From positions 1 through 38,653 of the forward strand of contig DRPG01000192.1 in NCBI GenBank assembly GCA_011376105.1: a stretch of DNA of 38,653 nt, written 5' to 3'. Both the position numbers and the translations under genes were made by a program. The notes beneath the pieces are model-generated. The model saw only the letters and a list, made by a program, of their open reading frames with translations, searched no databases and was not told the DNA's origin. Of the stretch, positions 8,388-15,994 are shown piece by piece. Each line of letters starts with the position of its first letter. The stretch's first letter is position 1. The DNA comes from Deltaproteobacteria bacterium (GTDB lineage Bacteria > Myxococcota_A > UBA796 > GCA-2862545).

Positions 8388-8462
8388 CCGGGCCCGGGCC
8401 TGCTCTGGACGCCCCCTCCCCCCGGGCCCGGGCCTGCTCTGGACGCCCCCTCCCCCCGGGCC
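8388..8462. repeat. 34-bp tandem repeat, 2.2 copies
   Basis: Exact copies at 8388-8421 and 8422-8455, followed by the first 7 bases of a third. The unit starts CCGGGCCCGGGCCTGCTCTG. At 34 bp it is not a multiple of 3, so it is not selected as coding sequence. Confidence 0.95.
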
Positions 8463-8554
8463 TCAGATCATGCTACATGAAAGGGGCCCTAGTCCTGTGA
8501 TACCAGATCTGATCTAGTTTAAACCAAGATAAAAGATCTAGACTATCCACACTC

Positions 8555-8573
8555 GTACACAATCTGTACACAA
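8555..8573. promoter_or_regulatory. 11-bp-period direct repeat in the AT-rich island
   Basis: GTACACAA occurs at 8555-8562 and 8566-8573 (minus strand TTGTGTAC-AGA-TTGTGTAC). It lies just beyond the integrase stop codon in a region much richer in A/T than its surroundings. Repeats in this position could be arm-type recombinase sites or an operator; the sequence alone does not decide. Confidence 0.35.
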
Positions 8574-8589
8574 CCCCATCGGATCAGCT

Positions 8590-9798
8590 TCAAGCTGAAC
8601 TATCGACAGCTTCGCCCCTGGTCGGCTCCACGGGGCCCGGGGACGCCCCCTCCCGCAGCGGGGGGATCTGATCCACCGCCTCACGGGCCGCCTCGAGGAG
8701 GTCGACATAGCGCTCGTCGATGCCGCGGTGGTGGCCCACCAGGTAGTCCCGCACGTCGGGGGCGACCCCCAGGCGCGCCAGGCCGGTCTTGAGACCCTTG
8801 CGGAACGCATGATGCACATTGCCCTTTCGCCGACCAGGCCCCACCCCCCAGATCCGCTCCGGCACCCCCGAGGCACGCCAGATCTGGCCCATCTGCCGAG
8901 GATCGCTGTGGCGATCGAGCTTGCCCGGGGCGACGACGAACCCCCGGCGCCCCCCCCAGGCCGACAGCTCGGTGATCAGGTGGGGCGACAGCGGCAACAG
9001 CCGCCCCCCACGCTCCCGGCGGCTCTTGCCCAGCTCACCCCGGACCACCAACACCCCGCCACCTAGATCGAAGTCCTCCCATCGGAGCTGCATGAGCTGG
9101 CTGTCGACGCGCAGGCCGGTGAACCGCAGCAGCGTGGCCAGCCGCGCCCGCCAGGCCCAGGCCTGCTGGTGCTGCGGGGTCCTCGCCGCCCGGGCCAGAC
9201 CACGCGCCGCCGCGATCGCTGCGTCCATCTGGGCCCAGGTCGGCGCCTGAGCGGGCGCAGACGCCGGCGCCGGCAGCCGACCGAGCCTCCGGGGCGGCCT
9301 CGGGGTGACCGCCCGGTAGGCCTCGGAGTCATAGGCCCAGTCCCACGCTGCCTTGACCGCGGTCAGGTACAGCCGCGCGGTGGAGATCGCCAGATCCTGA
9401 GCCCGGAGCTCTGCAAACCACGCCATCAAGGCCTCGGTGGACAGCAGCTCCAGGGTGTGGCGGCGGCTCCGGGGGTGCAGCATGCTCAGGTGGAGGTAGA
9501 ACCGACGCAGCGCGCGCTCGTAGTGACGCACCGTGCCCGGCGCGAGCTGGGCCCGGACGAGCTCGAGGAAGTCGAAGAACACGCCGCCCACCAGCTCCCC
9601 CCCCGAGACCTCGAGCAGCGCCGGGACGACGTGAGCGTCCCGGGGCTCCCAGCGGTGCCCCAGCGCGACGGTGCCCTCGATCTCCCGCCGCAGGCGCCGG
9701 GCCGACTCGTAGTCCGGGGCGGTGCGCCCCCGCTCAGAGCCGTCTGGATCCCGCCAGCGGACGAGGTACTTCTTGCCCCGCTTCTTGATGCTCGCCAC
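8590..9798 (-). CDS. Tyrosine recombinase / phage-type integrase
   Basis: A 402-residue site-specific recombinase with every catalytic residue visible: Arg in FTGLRVDSQLMQL, the beta-hairpin Lys in GELGKSRRERGG, HxxR in HHAFRKGL, the second His in LVGHHRG and the nucleophile Tyr in DERYVDLL. The N-terminus (VASIKKRGKKYLVRWRDPDGS) is the three-stranded arm-binding type, followed by a SAM-like core-binding domain (about residues 80-190). GTG 9798 is chosen because GGAGGG lies 7-8 nt upstream; the frame stays open to 9981 but that extension is made of the 38-bp repeats. Intact, so an element may still be mobile, but no excisionase, phage or conjugation gene is adjacent. The catalytic domain ends next to an AT-rich island, a common arrangement for an attachment site. 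Confidence 0.93.
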   Translation of the reverse strand: MASIKKRGKKYLVRWRDPDGSERGRTAPDYESARRLRREIEGTVALGHRWEPRDAHVVPALLEVSGGELVGGVFFDFLELVRAQLAPGTVRHYERALRRFYLHLSMLHPRSRRHTLELLSTEALMAWFAELRAQDLAISTARLYLTAVKAAWDWAYDSEAYRAVTPRPPRRLGRLPAPASAPAQAPTWAQMDAAIAAARGLARAARTPQHQQAWAWRARLATLLRFTGLRVDSQLMQLRWEDFDLGGGVLVVRGELGKSRRERGGRLLPLSPHLITELSAWGGRRGFVVAPGKLDRHSDPRQMGQIWRASGVPERIWGVGPGRRKGNVHHAFRKGLKTGLARLGVAPDVRDYLVGHHRGIDERYVDLLEAAREAVDQIPPLREGASPGPVEPTRGEAVDSSA

Positions 9799-9825
9799 CG
9801 TCTGCCCTCCCCGGGAGCCTCCGCC

Positions 9826-9935
9826 CACGCTCCGGCCTGCCCAGAGCCCATGTTCACCCATGGCACTCGATCTCGACGTCGAGCACCCCGACGACGACAC
9901 GCTCCGGCCTGCCCAGAGCCCATGTTCACCCATGG
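9826..9935. repeat. Pair of identical 38-bp direct repeats (72-bp period) upstream of the integrase
   Basis: Identical copies at 9826-9863 and 9898-9935, each starting CACGCTCCGGCCTGCCCAGA. The 34-base spacer contains the perfect palindrome CTCGACGTCGAG. They sit in the leader of the recombinase gene, 28 bases before its start. Read on the minus strand both copies are in the integrase frame and would encode MGEHGLWAGRSV, but no ribosome site supports translation there. Confidence 0.97.
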
Positions 9936-9997
9936 GGCCGGCTCGAGCGGCCCGCCGCAGCCGCAGCGCCGACCCCACCACAGGGCTGCCCCCATGC

Positions 9998-11413
9998 TCA
10001 GAACTGGAAGTAGACGAAGTCCTGCAGCGTCGTGCGGTAGAACAGGAACATCGCGCCCACCAGCAGCGCCCAGCTGGTGGTCTGCAGCGGCAGGTAGGCC
10101 ACCGAGCCCTCCACCCGGGGCACCACCAGCCGGACCAGGGCCCACTGGATCAGCAACGGCACGCACACAGCCCCGGTCACCGCCAGCAGCACCGCGGTGG
10201 CGGCCCACTCGTCAGGGCCCGCGGCCCAGGGGCGCTGGGCCAGGTGGGCCACGATCCGATCGACGTGCCGCTCCCGGAACAACAGCGAGCCCACCAGCCC
10301 GACGAACACCAGGTGGAAGCCCACCGCCACCGCGCCGCCCCCCGGCAGAGAGCGCGCCCATGACGGCAGCGCCCTCGGCAGCAGCCCATACGCGATCACC
10401 ATGATCCCGTGGAACGCACCAAACAACACGAAGTTCCAGCTCGCACCGTGCCAGAAGCCGACCAACACGAACGTGAGCAGGGTGGCGGCCCCGAACCGCA
10501 GCCGACCTGCGCCGCCGTCGCCGACCAGCGGCCCCAACAGGTAGTCCCGCAGCCAGGTCGACAGGCTGATGTGCCAGCGCTGCCAAAACTCGACGGTGGT
10601 GCGCGCGAGGAAGGGCTCCCTGAAGTTCAACGCCAGCTCGAAGCCCAGCATCCTGGCGCTGCCCCGGGCGATGTCGGTGTAGCCCGAGAAATCAGCGTAG
10701 ATCTGGATCATGAACGCCGCCGTCGCGGCCCAGATCAACGGCCCTGCGGGGGCGTCGAGCACGAACACCTTGTCGACATAGGGCGCGAGGGTGTCCGCCA
10801 CCACCAGCTTCTTGAACCCGCCCCACAGCGCCAGGGCGACGCCCGAGCGCAGGGCCAGCCACGACCACGGGCGATCTGACTCGATCTGGGGCAGCAGCCG
10901 GCCCGCGCGCTCGATCGGACCCGCCACCAGCTGAGGGAAGAAGCTGACGTACAGCACGTAGTCGACAAAGTCCTCGCGGGCCTCCAGCTCCCCACGGGCC
11001 ACGTCGATGGTGTAGCCCATGGTCTGGAACGTGTAGAAGCTGATCCCCACCGGAAGCAGCAGCCCGAGGGTGGTGAAGTCTCCGGGGACCCCCAGGGCAC
11101 CCAACGCGGCGACCACGTTGCCCACGAAGAAGTCGGCGTACTTGAAGTAGGCGAGCAGGCCCAGGTTGCCAAGCACCGAGGCTGCGACACACCACCGCCG
11201 CCACGCCGGCGCGTGCACGATGACCTGGGCCAGGCTGAAGTCCAGGATGGCCGAGCCATACAGCAGAAGCAGGAACCAAGGGTGGACCCAGCCATAGAAC
11301 ACGGCGCTGGCCACGACCAGCAGCAGGTTCTGCCACCGGCGGCGCTTGATCCCCCAGTACAGGGCGAGGACCAGCAGCAAGAAGATCGGGAAGTCGATCT
11401 GGACGAAGCTCAC
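9998..11413 (-). CDS. MBOAT-family O-acyltransferase (AlgI-like)
   Basis: A polytopic membrane protein of 471 residues that transfers acyl (often acetyl) groups from the cytoplasm to an extracytoplasmic polymer or lipid. The AlgI-type signature is clear: LVAGPIERAGRLLPQ, the long block around DFSGYTDIARGSARMLGF, FWQRWHISLSTWLRDYL and the active-site His in GFWHGASWNFVLFG. About ten hydrophobic segments are spread along the length. GTG 11413 (VSFVQIDFPIF) begins at the first membrane segment; its ribosome site is weak, which fits translation following the upstream gene, whose stop is 38 bases away. There is no alginate or cellulose gene nearby and no AlgJ/AlgX-like partner, so the acceptor is unknown; the upstream PARG-like gene is its only obvious partner. 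Confidence 0.93.
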   Translation of the reverse strand: MSFVQIDFPIFLLLVLALYWGIKRRRWQNLLLVVASAVFYGWVHPWFLLLLYGSAILDFSLAQVIVHAPAWRRWCVAASVLGNLGLLAYFKYADFFVGNVVAALGALGVPGDFTTLGLLLPVGISFYTFQTMGYTIDVARGELEAREDFVDYVLYVSFFPQLVAGPIERAGRLLPQIESDRPWSWLALRSGVALALWGGFKKLVVADTLAPYVDKVFVLDAPAGPLIWAATAAFMIQIYADFSGYTDIARGSARMLGFELALNFREPFLARTTVEFWQRWHISLSTWLRDYLLGPLVGDGGAGRLRFGAATLLTFVLVGFWHGASWNFVLFGAFHGIMVIAYGLLPRALPSWARSLPGGGAVAVGFHLVFVGLVGSLLFRERHVDRIVAHLAQRPWAAGPDEWAATAVLLAVTGAVCVPLLIQWALVRLVVPRVEGSVAYLPLQTTSWALLVGAMFLFYRTTLQDFVYFQF

Positions 11414-11451
11414 GGCGACGCCGGGGTAACCGACCGAGCCCCGGCGCGGGC

Positions 11452-12417
11452 TCAGTTCCCGTCGGAGACACCCCAGGCAAAGCCCATCCGCTCGATCGCC
11501 ACCACCCATGAGCTGGGATCGTCGTCGAGCCGAGACGACAGCTCGGCGAGATGAGCCCTCGCCTCAACGAGGTGAGCTGCCCCCGAGGCCGCGAAGGTAT
11601 GGAACACGATCCGATCGACGGAGGCGGCGGAGGCCGCCACCAGCTGCAACATCGCCATCAAGACGTGGCTGCCGCCGAAGGCCCCACAGCCCCAGAACCC
11701 GGTGTGCACCACCAGCTCCCGCTCCCCGGCGCAGGCCCTCGTGGCCGCGAACGCGGTGTAGGCGGCGGTCAGGATCCACCGGATCTGAGCGGAGGTGTAG
11801 CGCCCCCGCCCACAGGCCGGCGCGGACATCGCCACCAGGTTGGTGATCGTCGGTGGATCGAGGACCTCGGTGGCGTCCCGGACCACAGAGGGATCCGCCA
11901 CAGCAAACCGGTTGCCGTACAGCCCCAGCGGACGCGCCGGCCCCGGCAAGACGTCGATCGAGACCCGACGGGGCACCCCCTCGAAGGTGAACGGCGTGGG
12001 ACGCCCGTGCCGATCCCGGGTGGTGGTGACCTGCGCCTCGGCCAGCAGCTCCAGGCGGACCGCGGCCAACGCGGGGTGCTCCGCCACCTGCAGCTCGTCC
12101 TGAGCCAGCAGGGGGCCGTCCCAGTACCCGAACAGATCGTGATCGGCGAAGTTGGGGTAGAACACCATCACGTCGGCGTCTTCGTCATCGTCGTAGGCAA
12201 ACGGTCCGTCGTAGCGCTCCACCGACAACGAGCCCACCGGCCCCACCGAGCCCACCGCCCCAGGCAACCAGCGCCGGGCCCGGATCCGTCCCGGAGGCTC
12301 CGCCCCGGATCCCTGGGCGAGATCGTGCACGAGCTGCTTGTTTGGATGGTGCCACCGCAGCGGGTGGCGCCCCATCAGCGCTACGATCTCCCAGTCCAGA
12401 TCCATGAGCGTCTCCAC
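11452..12417 (-). CDS. Divergent poly(ADP-ribose) glycohydrolase (PARG)-like protein
   Basis: A 321-residue cytoplasmic protein. Its C-terminal part has the PARG hallmark TGFWGCGAFGGS (residues 239-250), followed by a helix LMAMLQLVAASAA and the strand VDRIVFHTF, matching the PARG order TGNWGCGAFGGD, helix, YFTFGD. The catalytic loop of PARG (GGG then QEE) appears as NFADHDLFGYWDGPLLAQDEL: the catalytic second Glu is kept (QDE, residues 106-108) but the first is Asp and the Gly triplet that binds the diphosphate is replaced. So the macrodomain fold and a hydrolase-type Glu are likely, but the substrate may differ from poly(ADP-ribose). GTG 12417 has AAGGGAGG 5-6 nt upstream. It is the first gene of a two-gene unit with the MBOAT gene. 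PARG membership is my inference from motifs. Confidence 0.7.
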   Translation of the reverse strand: METLMDLDWEIVALMGRHPLRWHHPNKQLVHDLAQGSGAEPPGRIRARRWLPGAVGSVGPVGSLSVERYDGPFAYDDDEDADVMVFYPNFADHDLFGYWDGPLLAQDELQVAEHPALAAVRLELLAEAQVTTTRDRHGRPTPFTFEGVPRRVSIDVLPGPARPLGLYGNRFAVADPSVVRDATEVLDPPTITNLVAMSAPACGRGRYTSAQIRWILTAAYTAFAATRACAGERELVVHTGFWGCGAFGGSHVLMAMLQLVAASAASVDRIVFHTFAASGAAHLVEARAHLAELSSRLDDDPSSWVVAIERMGFAWGVSDGN

Positions 12418-12515
12418 CAGAGCCTCCCTTAGATGTCTAAAGCATATATGCATGAAGAATCTAATGCGATCCCCCTGCCCAGGCCAGGAGCCCCCCGATC
12501 CGGCCCGGGGGGATC
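12418..12515. promoter_or_regulatory. AT-rich divergent promoter region with two palindromes
   Basis: The 98 bases between the PARG-like gene (minus) and the ATP-grasp gene (plus) are the sharpest AT-rich dip outside the integrase region. They contain TTAGATGTCTAA (12429-12440, perfect arms TTAGA/TCTAA) and GCATATATGC (12442-12451, perfect palindrome), one base apart and just upstream of the PARG-like ribosome site. A minus-strand -10 such as TATGCT is possible. Overlapping palindromes suggest a repressor site for the PARG-like/MBOAT unit; no regulator gene is adjacent. Confidence 0.45.
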
Positions 12516-13481
12516 GTGAGCCGCTGCCTCGCGGTGCTCGTGCCTCCCTATGCCCCGGATCCCGGGATCCCCGAGGATCGCCCCATGGGCCGGGCCGCGC
12601 TCCAGCTCGAGGCACAGGAGATCGCGGTGGTCTTCGGGCACCGCGCCGAGGAGGGGCGGCTGTGGGGCGTCCGGGCCCGCCCCGGGGCCTGGGTGGCGGT
12701 GGAGGGGATCGCGGTGGCGGCGGTCTACGATCGCTTCCCGTCCCAGAGCCGTCCAGGAGCTTACCGGGCCCTGGTGCTCGGGCTCGATCCGATCCCCTGG
12801 GCCAACCCCCGGCCCCTGCTGGAGCTGTGCACCGACAAGCTCCGCTGCCAAAAGCACCTCGAGGGGCTCGCGGTGCCCGCGATCGAGGGCGATCCAGCTG
12901 CGTTCGGGGCGCGGCTGCGGCGCTGGGGAGCGGGCTTCCTCAAGCCCCGGTTCGGCAGCTTCGGCGAGGGCGTGCGACGGGTCGTCCCCGGCGATCCCCT
13001 CCCGGCCCGGATCCCCGTCCGGGGCGCTCCCCAGCCGATGATCCTCCAGCGCGCGATCTCCGCCCCCGCCCCCTGGGCCGGGATCGCCTGTCGGGTGCTG
13101 GTCCAGCGCCTCCCGGACAGAAGCTGGCGGGCCGAGCCCCCCGTGGCGCGCTGCCATCCGTCGGATCCAGTGGTCAACGCCGCCCGGGGCGCCTCGGTGG
13201 TGTCCCTGGAGCAGCTCGCGGCGGGCCGCTCCGCCCCGGTGCAGCGGCTGGCCCTGCAGGTCGCCGAGCGCCTGAGCGCGCTGGAGGGGGGCGAGCTGTT
13301 GGTCGAGCTCGGGATCGACGTCGCCCTGGACGCGGATCACACCCCATGGATCCTCGAGGTCAACGGACGCCCCCGCGGCAGGCTCGAGGCCCTGGCCCAG
13401 CTGAATCCCGGAGCCCATGGGGCTGCCCACGTCGAGGCCTGCGCCCGACCCCTGCGCTTCCTCGCGGCCCGCTTCCTCTGA
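12516..13481 (+). CDS. YheC/YheD-like ATP-grasp protein
   Basis: A 321-residue enzyme of the ATP-grasp superfamily, which joins a carboxylate to an amine or thiol through an acyl-phosphate. The N-terminal third has the YheC/D-type VYDRFPSQSRP (residues 70-80). The ATP-grasp core follows: CTDKLRCQKHL (105-115), the phosphate-binding lysine and Gly loop in FLKPRFGSFGEGV (141-153), and the metal-binding end ELGIDVALD to WILEVNGRPRG (264-288), with the Glu and Asn of EVN that ligate Mg2+. YheC/D proteins are known from spore coats of Bacillus, but their reaction is not settled. GTG 12516 has a GGGGGG run just upstream. It is transcribed divergently from the PARG-like gene, and a stem-loop lies 8 bases after its stop. 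Substrate unknown. Confidence 0.82.
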   Translation: MSRCLAVLVPPYAPDPGIPEDRPMGRAALQLEAQEIAVVFGHRAEEGRLWGVRARPGAWVAVEGIAVAAVYDRFPSQSRPGAYRALVLGLDPIPWANPRPLLELCTDKLRCQKHLEGLAVPAIEGDPAAFGARLRRWGAGFLKPRFGSFGEGVRRVVPGDPLPARIPVRGAPQPMILQRAISAPAPWAGIACRVLVQRLPDRSWRAEPPVARCHPSDPVVNAARGASVVSLEQLAAGRSAPVQRLALQVAERLSALEGGELLVELGIDVALDADHTPWILEVNGRPRGRLEALAQLNPGAHGAAHVEACARPLRFLAARFL

Positions 13482-13488
13482 AGAGCGC

Positions 13489-13542
13489 GGGCCCGGAGGC
13501 TCCCCCGCCCCACCGCAGAGCTCAGCCCTCGAGCCCGGGCCC
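13489..13542 (+). terminator. Candidate stem-loop after the ATP-grasp gene
   Basis: GGGCCCGGAGGCTC (13489-13502) pairs with GAGCCCGGGCCC (13531-13542) except for a two-base bulge, across a loop of about 28 bases. It begins 8 bases after the stop codon. No T-run follows, so it may be a pause or stability element. Confidence 0.35.
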
Positions 13543-13618
13543 TGGTGCGGACGCTCAGGGTTGTGGTGGACCACGATCGGGGGCTGTAGGTTAACCTCGA
13601 GCCCCGGAGGCCCAAACG

Positions 13619-14611
<993 letters not shown>

Positions 14612-14638
14612 GGATCCTGGGGTTACGATCCCGGGGCC

Positions 14639-15952
14639 ATGGATCCTTCTCGCCGCTCCCTCCTGTTGTCCTCCGCAGCAGCGGCTGCGCTGGGGCTCAC
14701 CGCCCGGGCGGGCGGCCCGAGCCCCGGGCGTCCCCGCCACCTGGTGGTGGTGTTCGCCGACGGTGGCTGGGACGTGACCTTCGCGATGGATCCCAAGCCG
14801 AGGGACGAGGGGGGCCTGGTCGACGGGCCCTGGGTCGATGAGCCCCCCGATCATCCCACCGATCGGGAGTACCTCGAGGTCATCCACGGCATCCCGGTAC
14901 AGTGCAACGATCACAAGCGCCCGGCGGTGGGCGCCTTCTTCCGCACCTGGGGGGCGCGGTGCTGTGTGATCAACGGGATCTGGACAGGCTCCATCGTCCA
15001 CCAGCCCTCCCGGATCCGGATCCTGACCGGCACCCCCCAGCCCTCCAGCCCCGACTTCGCCACCGTGGTGGGGGTCGAGCGCAGCAGGGTGGAAGATCTC
15101 CCGCTCGCGACCGTCGACTTCTCGGGCCTGGGCTACACCGGGCCGTTCGCCGCCAAGTCAGGCCGGATCGGCCACGCCGCACAGCTCAAGGCGCTGCTCG
15201 ATCCCACCACGACCTTCCCCGCCCCCCCCGGCGCGGGCTACACCCTGCCCATCTCTGTGCCCTCCCCCCTCGAAGAGGCCGCCCTCTCGGCACACCTCGC
15301 CGACCGGGTGGCCGCGATGCGGGAGCGTTACGGAGGCTCGGCGCCCAACGACGCGCGCCTCGACGCCATGCTCGAGTCCTACGAGCGTCGAGATCGGCTG
15401 CTCGCCGAGGGCCGGGTGCTCACCGATCCACTCACCCTGGGCACGAGGCCCGACCTCGCGCTACAGGCTGACCTGGCGGTGGAGCTGCTGCGTGCGGGCC
15501 TGTGCCACACCCTCACCCTGGCCGAGGACGGCCCGGTGTGGGACACCCACGACGCAAACCACCTCCAGCACGAGCGCTACCAGCTGTTCTTCTCCGCCGC
15601 CAACCGCCTCGTCGACGGGCTGAGGCGAGCCGATCTGCTGGATGAGACCCTCGTGGTGCTGATGTCCGAGATGACCCGCACGCCCCGGCGGAACTGGAAG
15701 ACGGGCAAGGATCACTGGTCGCACACCTCCATGATCTGGGTGGGCGGGGGCGTACAGGGCGGGACCGTAGTGGGGGGCACCAACGCATCGGTCGAGAGCG
15801 AGCCCATCGATCTCACCACCGGAGAGATCTCGGCCGCCGGGGTGTTGAACAAGTACGACAACGTCGCAGCTGGGATCCTCGCCCACATGGGCGTCGATCC
15901 CGAGGCCTACCTCCCCGGGGTGCCTCCGCTCACCGCAGCGACGCGGTCGTGA
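14639..15952 (+). CDS. DUF1501 family protein with Tat-type signal
   Basis: A 437-residue exported protein. The N-terminus MDPSRRSLLLSSAAAAALGL carries a twin-Arg with a hydrophobic stretch, the Tat layout usual for DUF1501. The family pattern is visible late in the protein: PVWDTHDANHLQHERYQLFF, LLDETLVVLMSEMTRTPRRN, GKDHWSHTSMIWVGGGVQGG. DUF1501 belongs to the alkaline-phosphatase/sulfatase-like fold, and genes of this family usually sit beside a DUF1800 gene; none is seen here. The usual SEFGR is SEMTR. ATG 14639 follows a GGGG run. Upstream is the DUF4397 lipoprotein gene (27-base gap); downstream the gene is convergent with the regulator, with a short CCGCC-GCA-GGCGG inverted repeat at 15954-15966 between them. 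Substrate unknown. Confidence 0.88.
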   Translation: MDPSRRSLLLSSAAAAALGLTARAGGPSPGRPRHLVVVFADGGWDVTFAMDPKPRDEGGLVDGPWVDEPPDHPTDREYLEVIHGIPVQCNDHKRPAVGAFFRTWGARCCVINGIWTGSIVHQPSRIRILTGTPQPSSPDFATVVGVERSRVEDLPLATVDFSGLGYTGPFAAKSGRIGHAAQLKALLDPTTTFPAPPGAGYTLPISVPSPLEEAALSAHLADRVAAMRERYGGSAPNDARLDAMLESYERRDRLLAEGRVLTDPLTLGTRPDLALQADLAVELLRAGLCHTLTLAEDGPVWDTHDANHLQHERYQLFFSAANRLVDGLRRADLLDETLVVLMSEMTRTPRRNWKTGKDHWSHTSMIWVGGGVQGGTVVGGTNASVESEPIDLTTGEISAAGVLNKYDNVAAGILAHMGVDPEAYLPGVPPLTAATRS

Positions 15953-15994
15953 GCCGCCGCAGGCGGTGAGGGGATCGTGGGCGGGGTCGCTGAG

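Larger units (their letters stand above)
7820..8589. other. Gene-poor, repeat-bearing region next to the integrase
   Basis: No gene is supported in these 770 bases. They hold a GC-rich part with short direct repeats (GCGTCGGCACGCC twice near 8336-8372), a 34-bp tandem repeat (8388-8462) and an AT-rich island (about 8463-8575) with BglII-type AGATCT palindromes and an 11-bp-period repeat. A Cys/Trp-rich minus-strand frame at 8170-8472 has no usable start codon and may be a decayed gene. The location beside the recombinase gene makes this the likeliest place for an attachment site, though none is proven. Confidence 0.55.

Noticed and set aside
8170-8472. Cys/Trp-rich minus-strand open frame (contains DLGCWGEADAGEMGHP and NDAVWCCST)
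   Set aside because: It has no usable start codon until late (an ATG inside the last third), includes the 34-bp non-triplet repeat, and no ribosome site was found. A decayed gene is possible but not supported.
8463-8590. tRNA gene as integrase attachment target
   Set aside because: No cloverleaf arms or CCA-end sequence could be formed in the AT-rich island or the flanking GC-rich part.
8585-8597. Terminator at CAGCTTCAAGCTG over the integrase stop codon
   Set aside because: The stem is only 5-6 bp with a 1-3 base loop and no T-run follows.
7362-9935. CRISPR arrays (two pairs of ~38-bp repeats with 32-34-base spacers)
   Set aside because: Each family has only two copies, the two families are unrelated, the repeats have no CRISPR-like terminal motif, and no cas gene is in the window.
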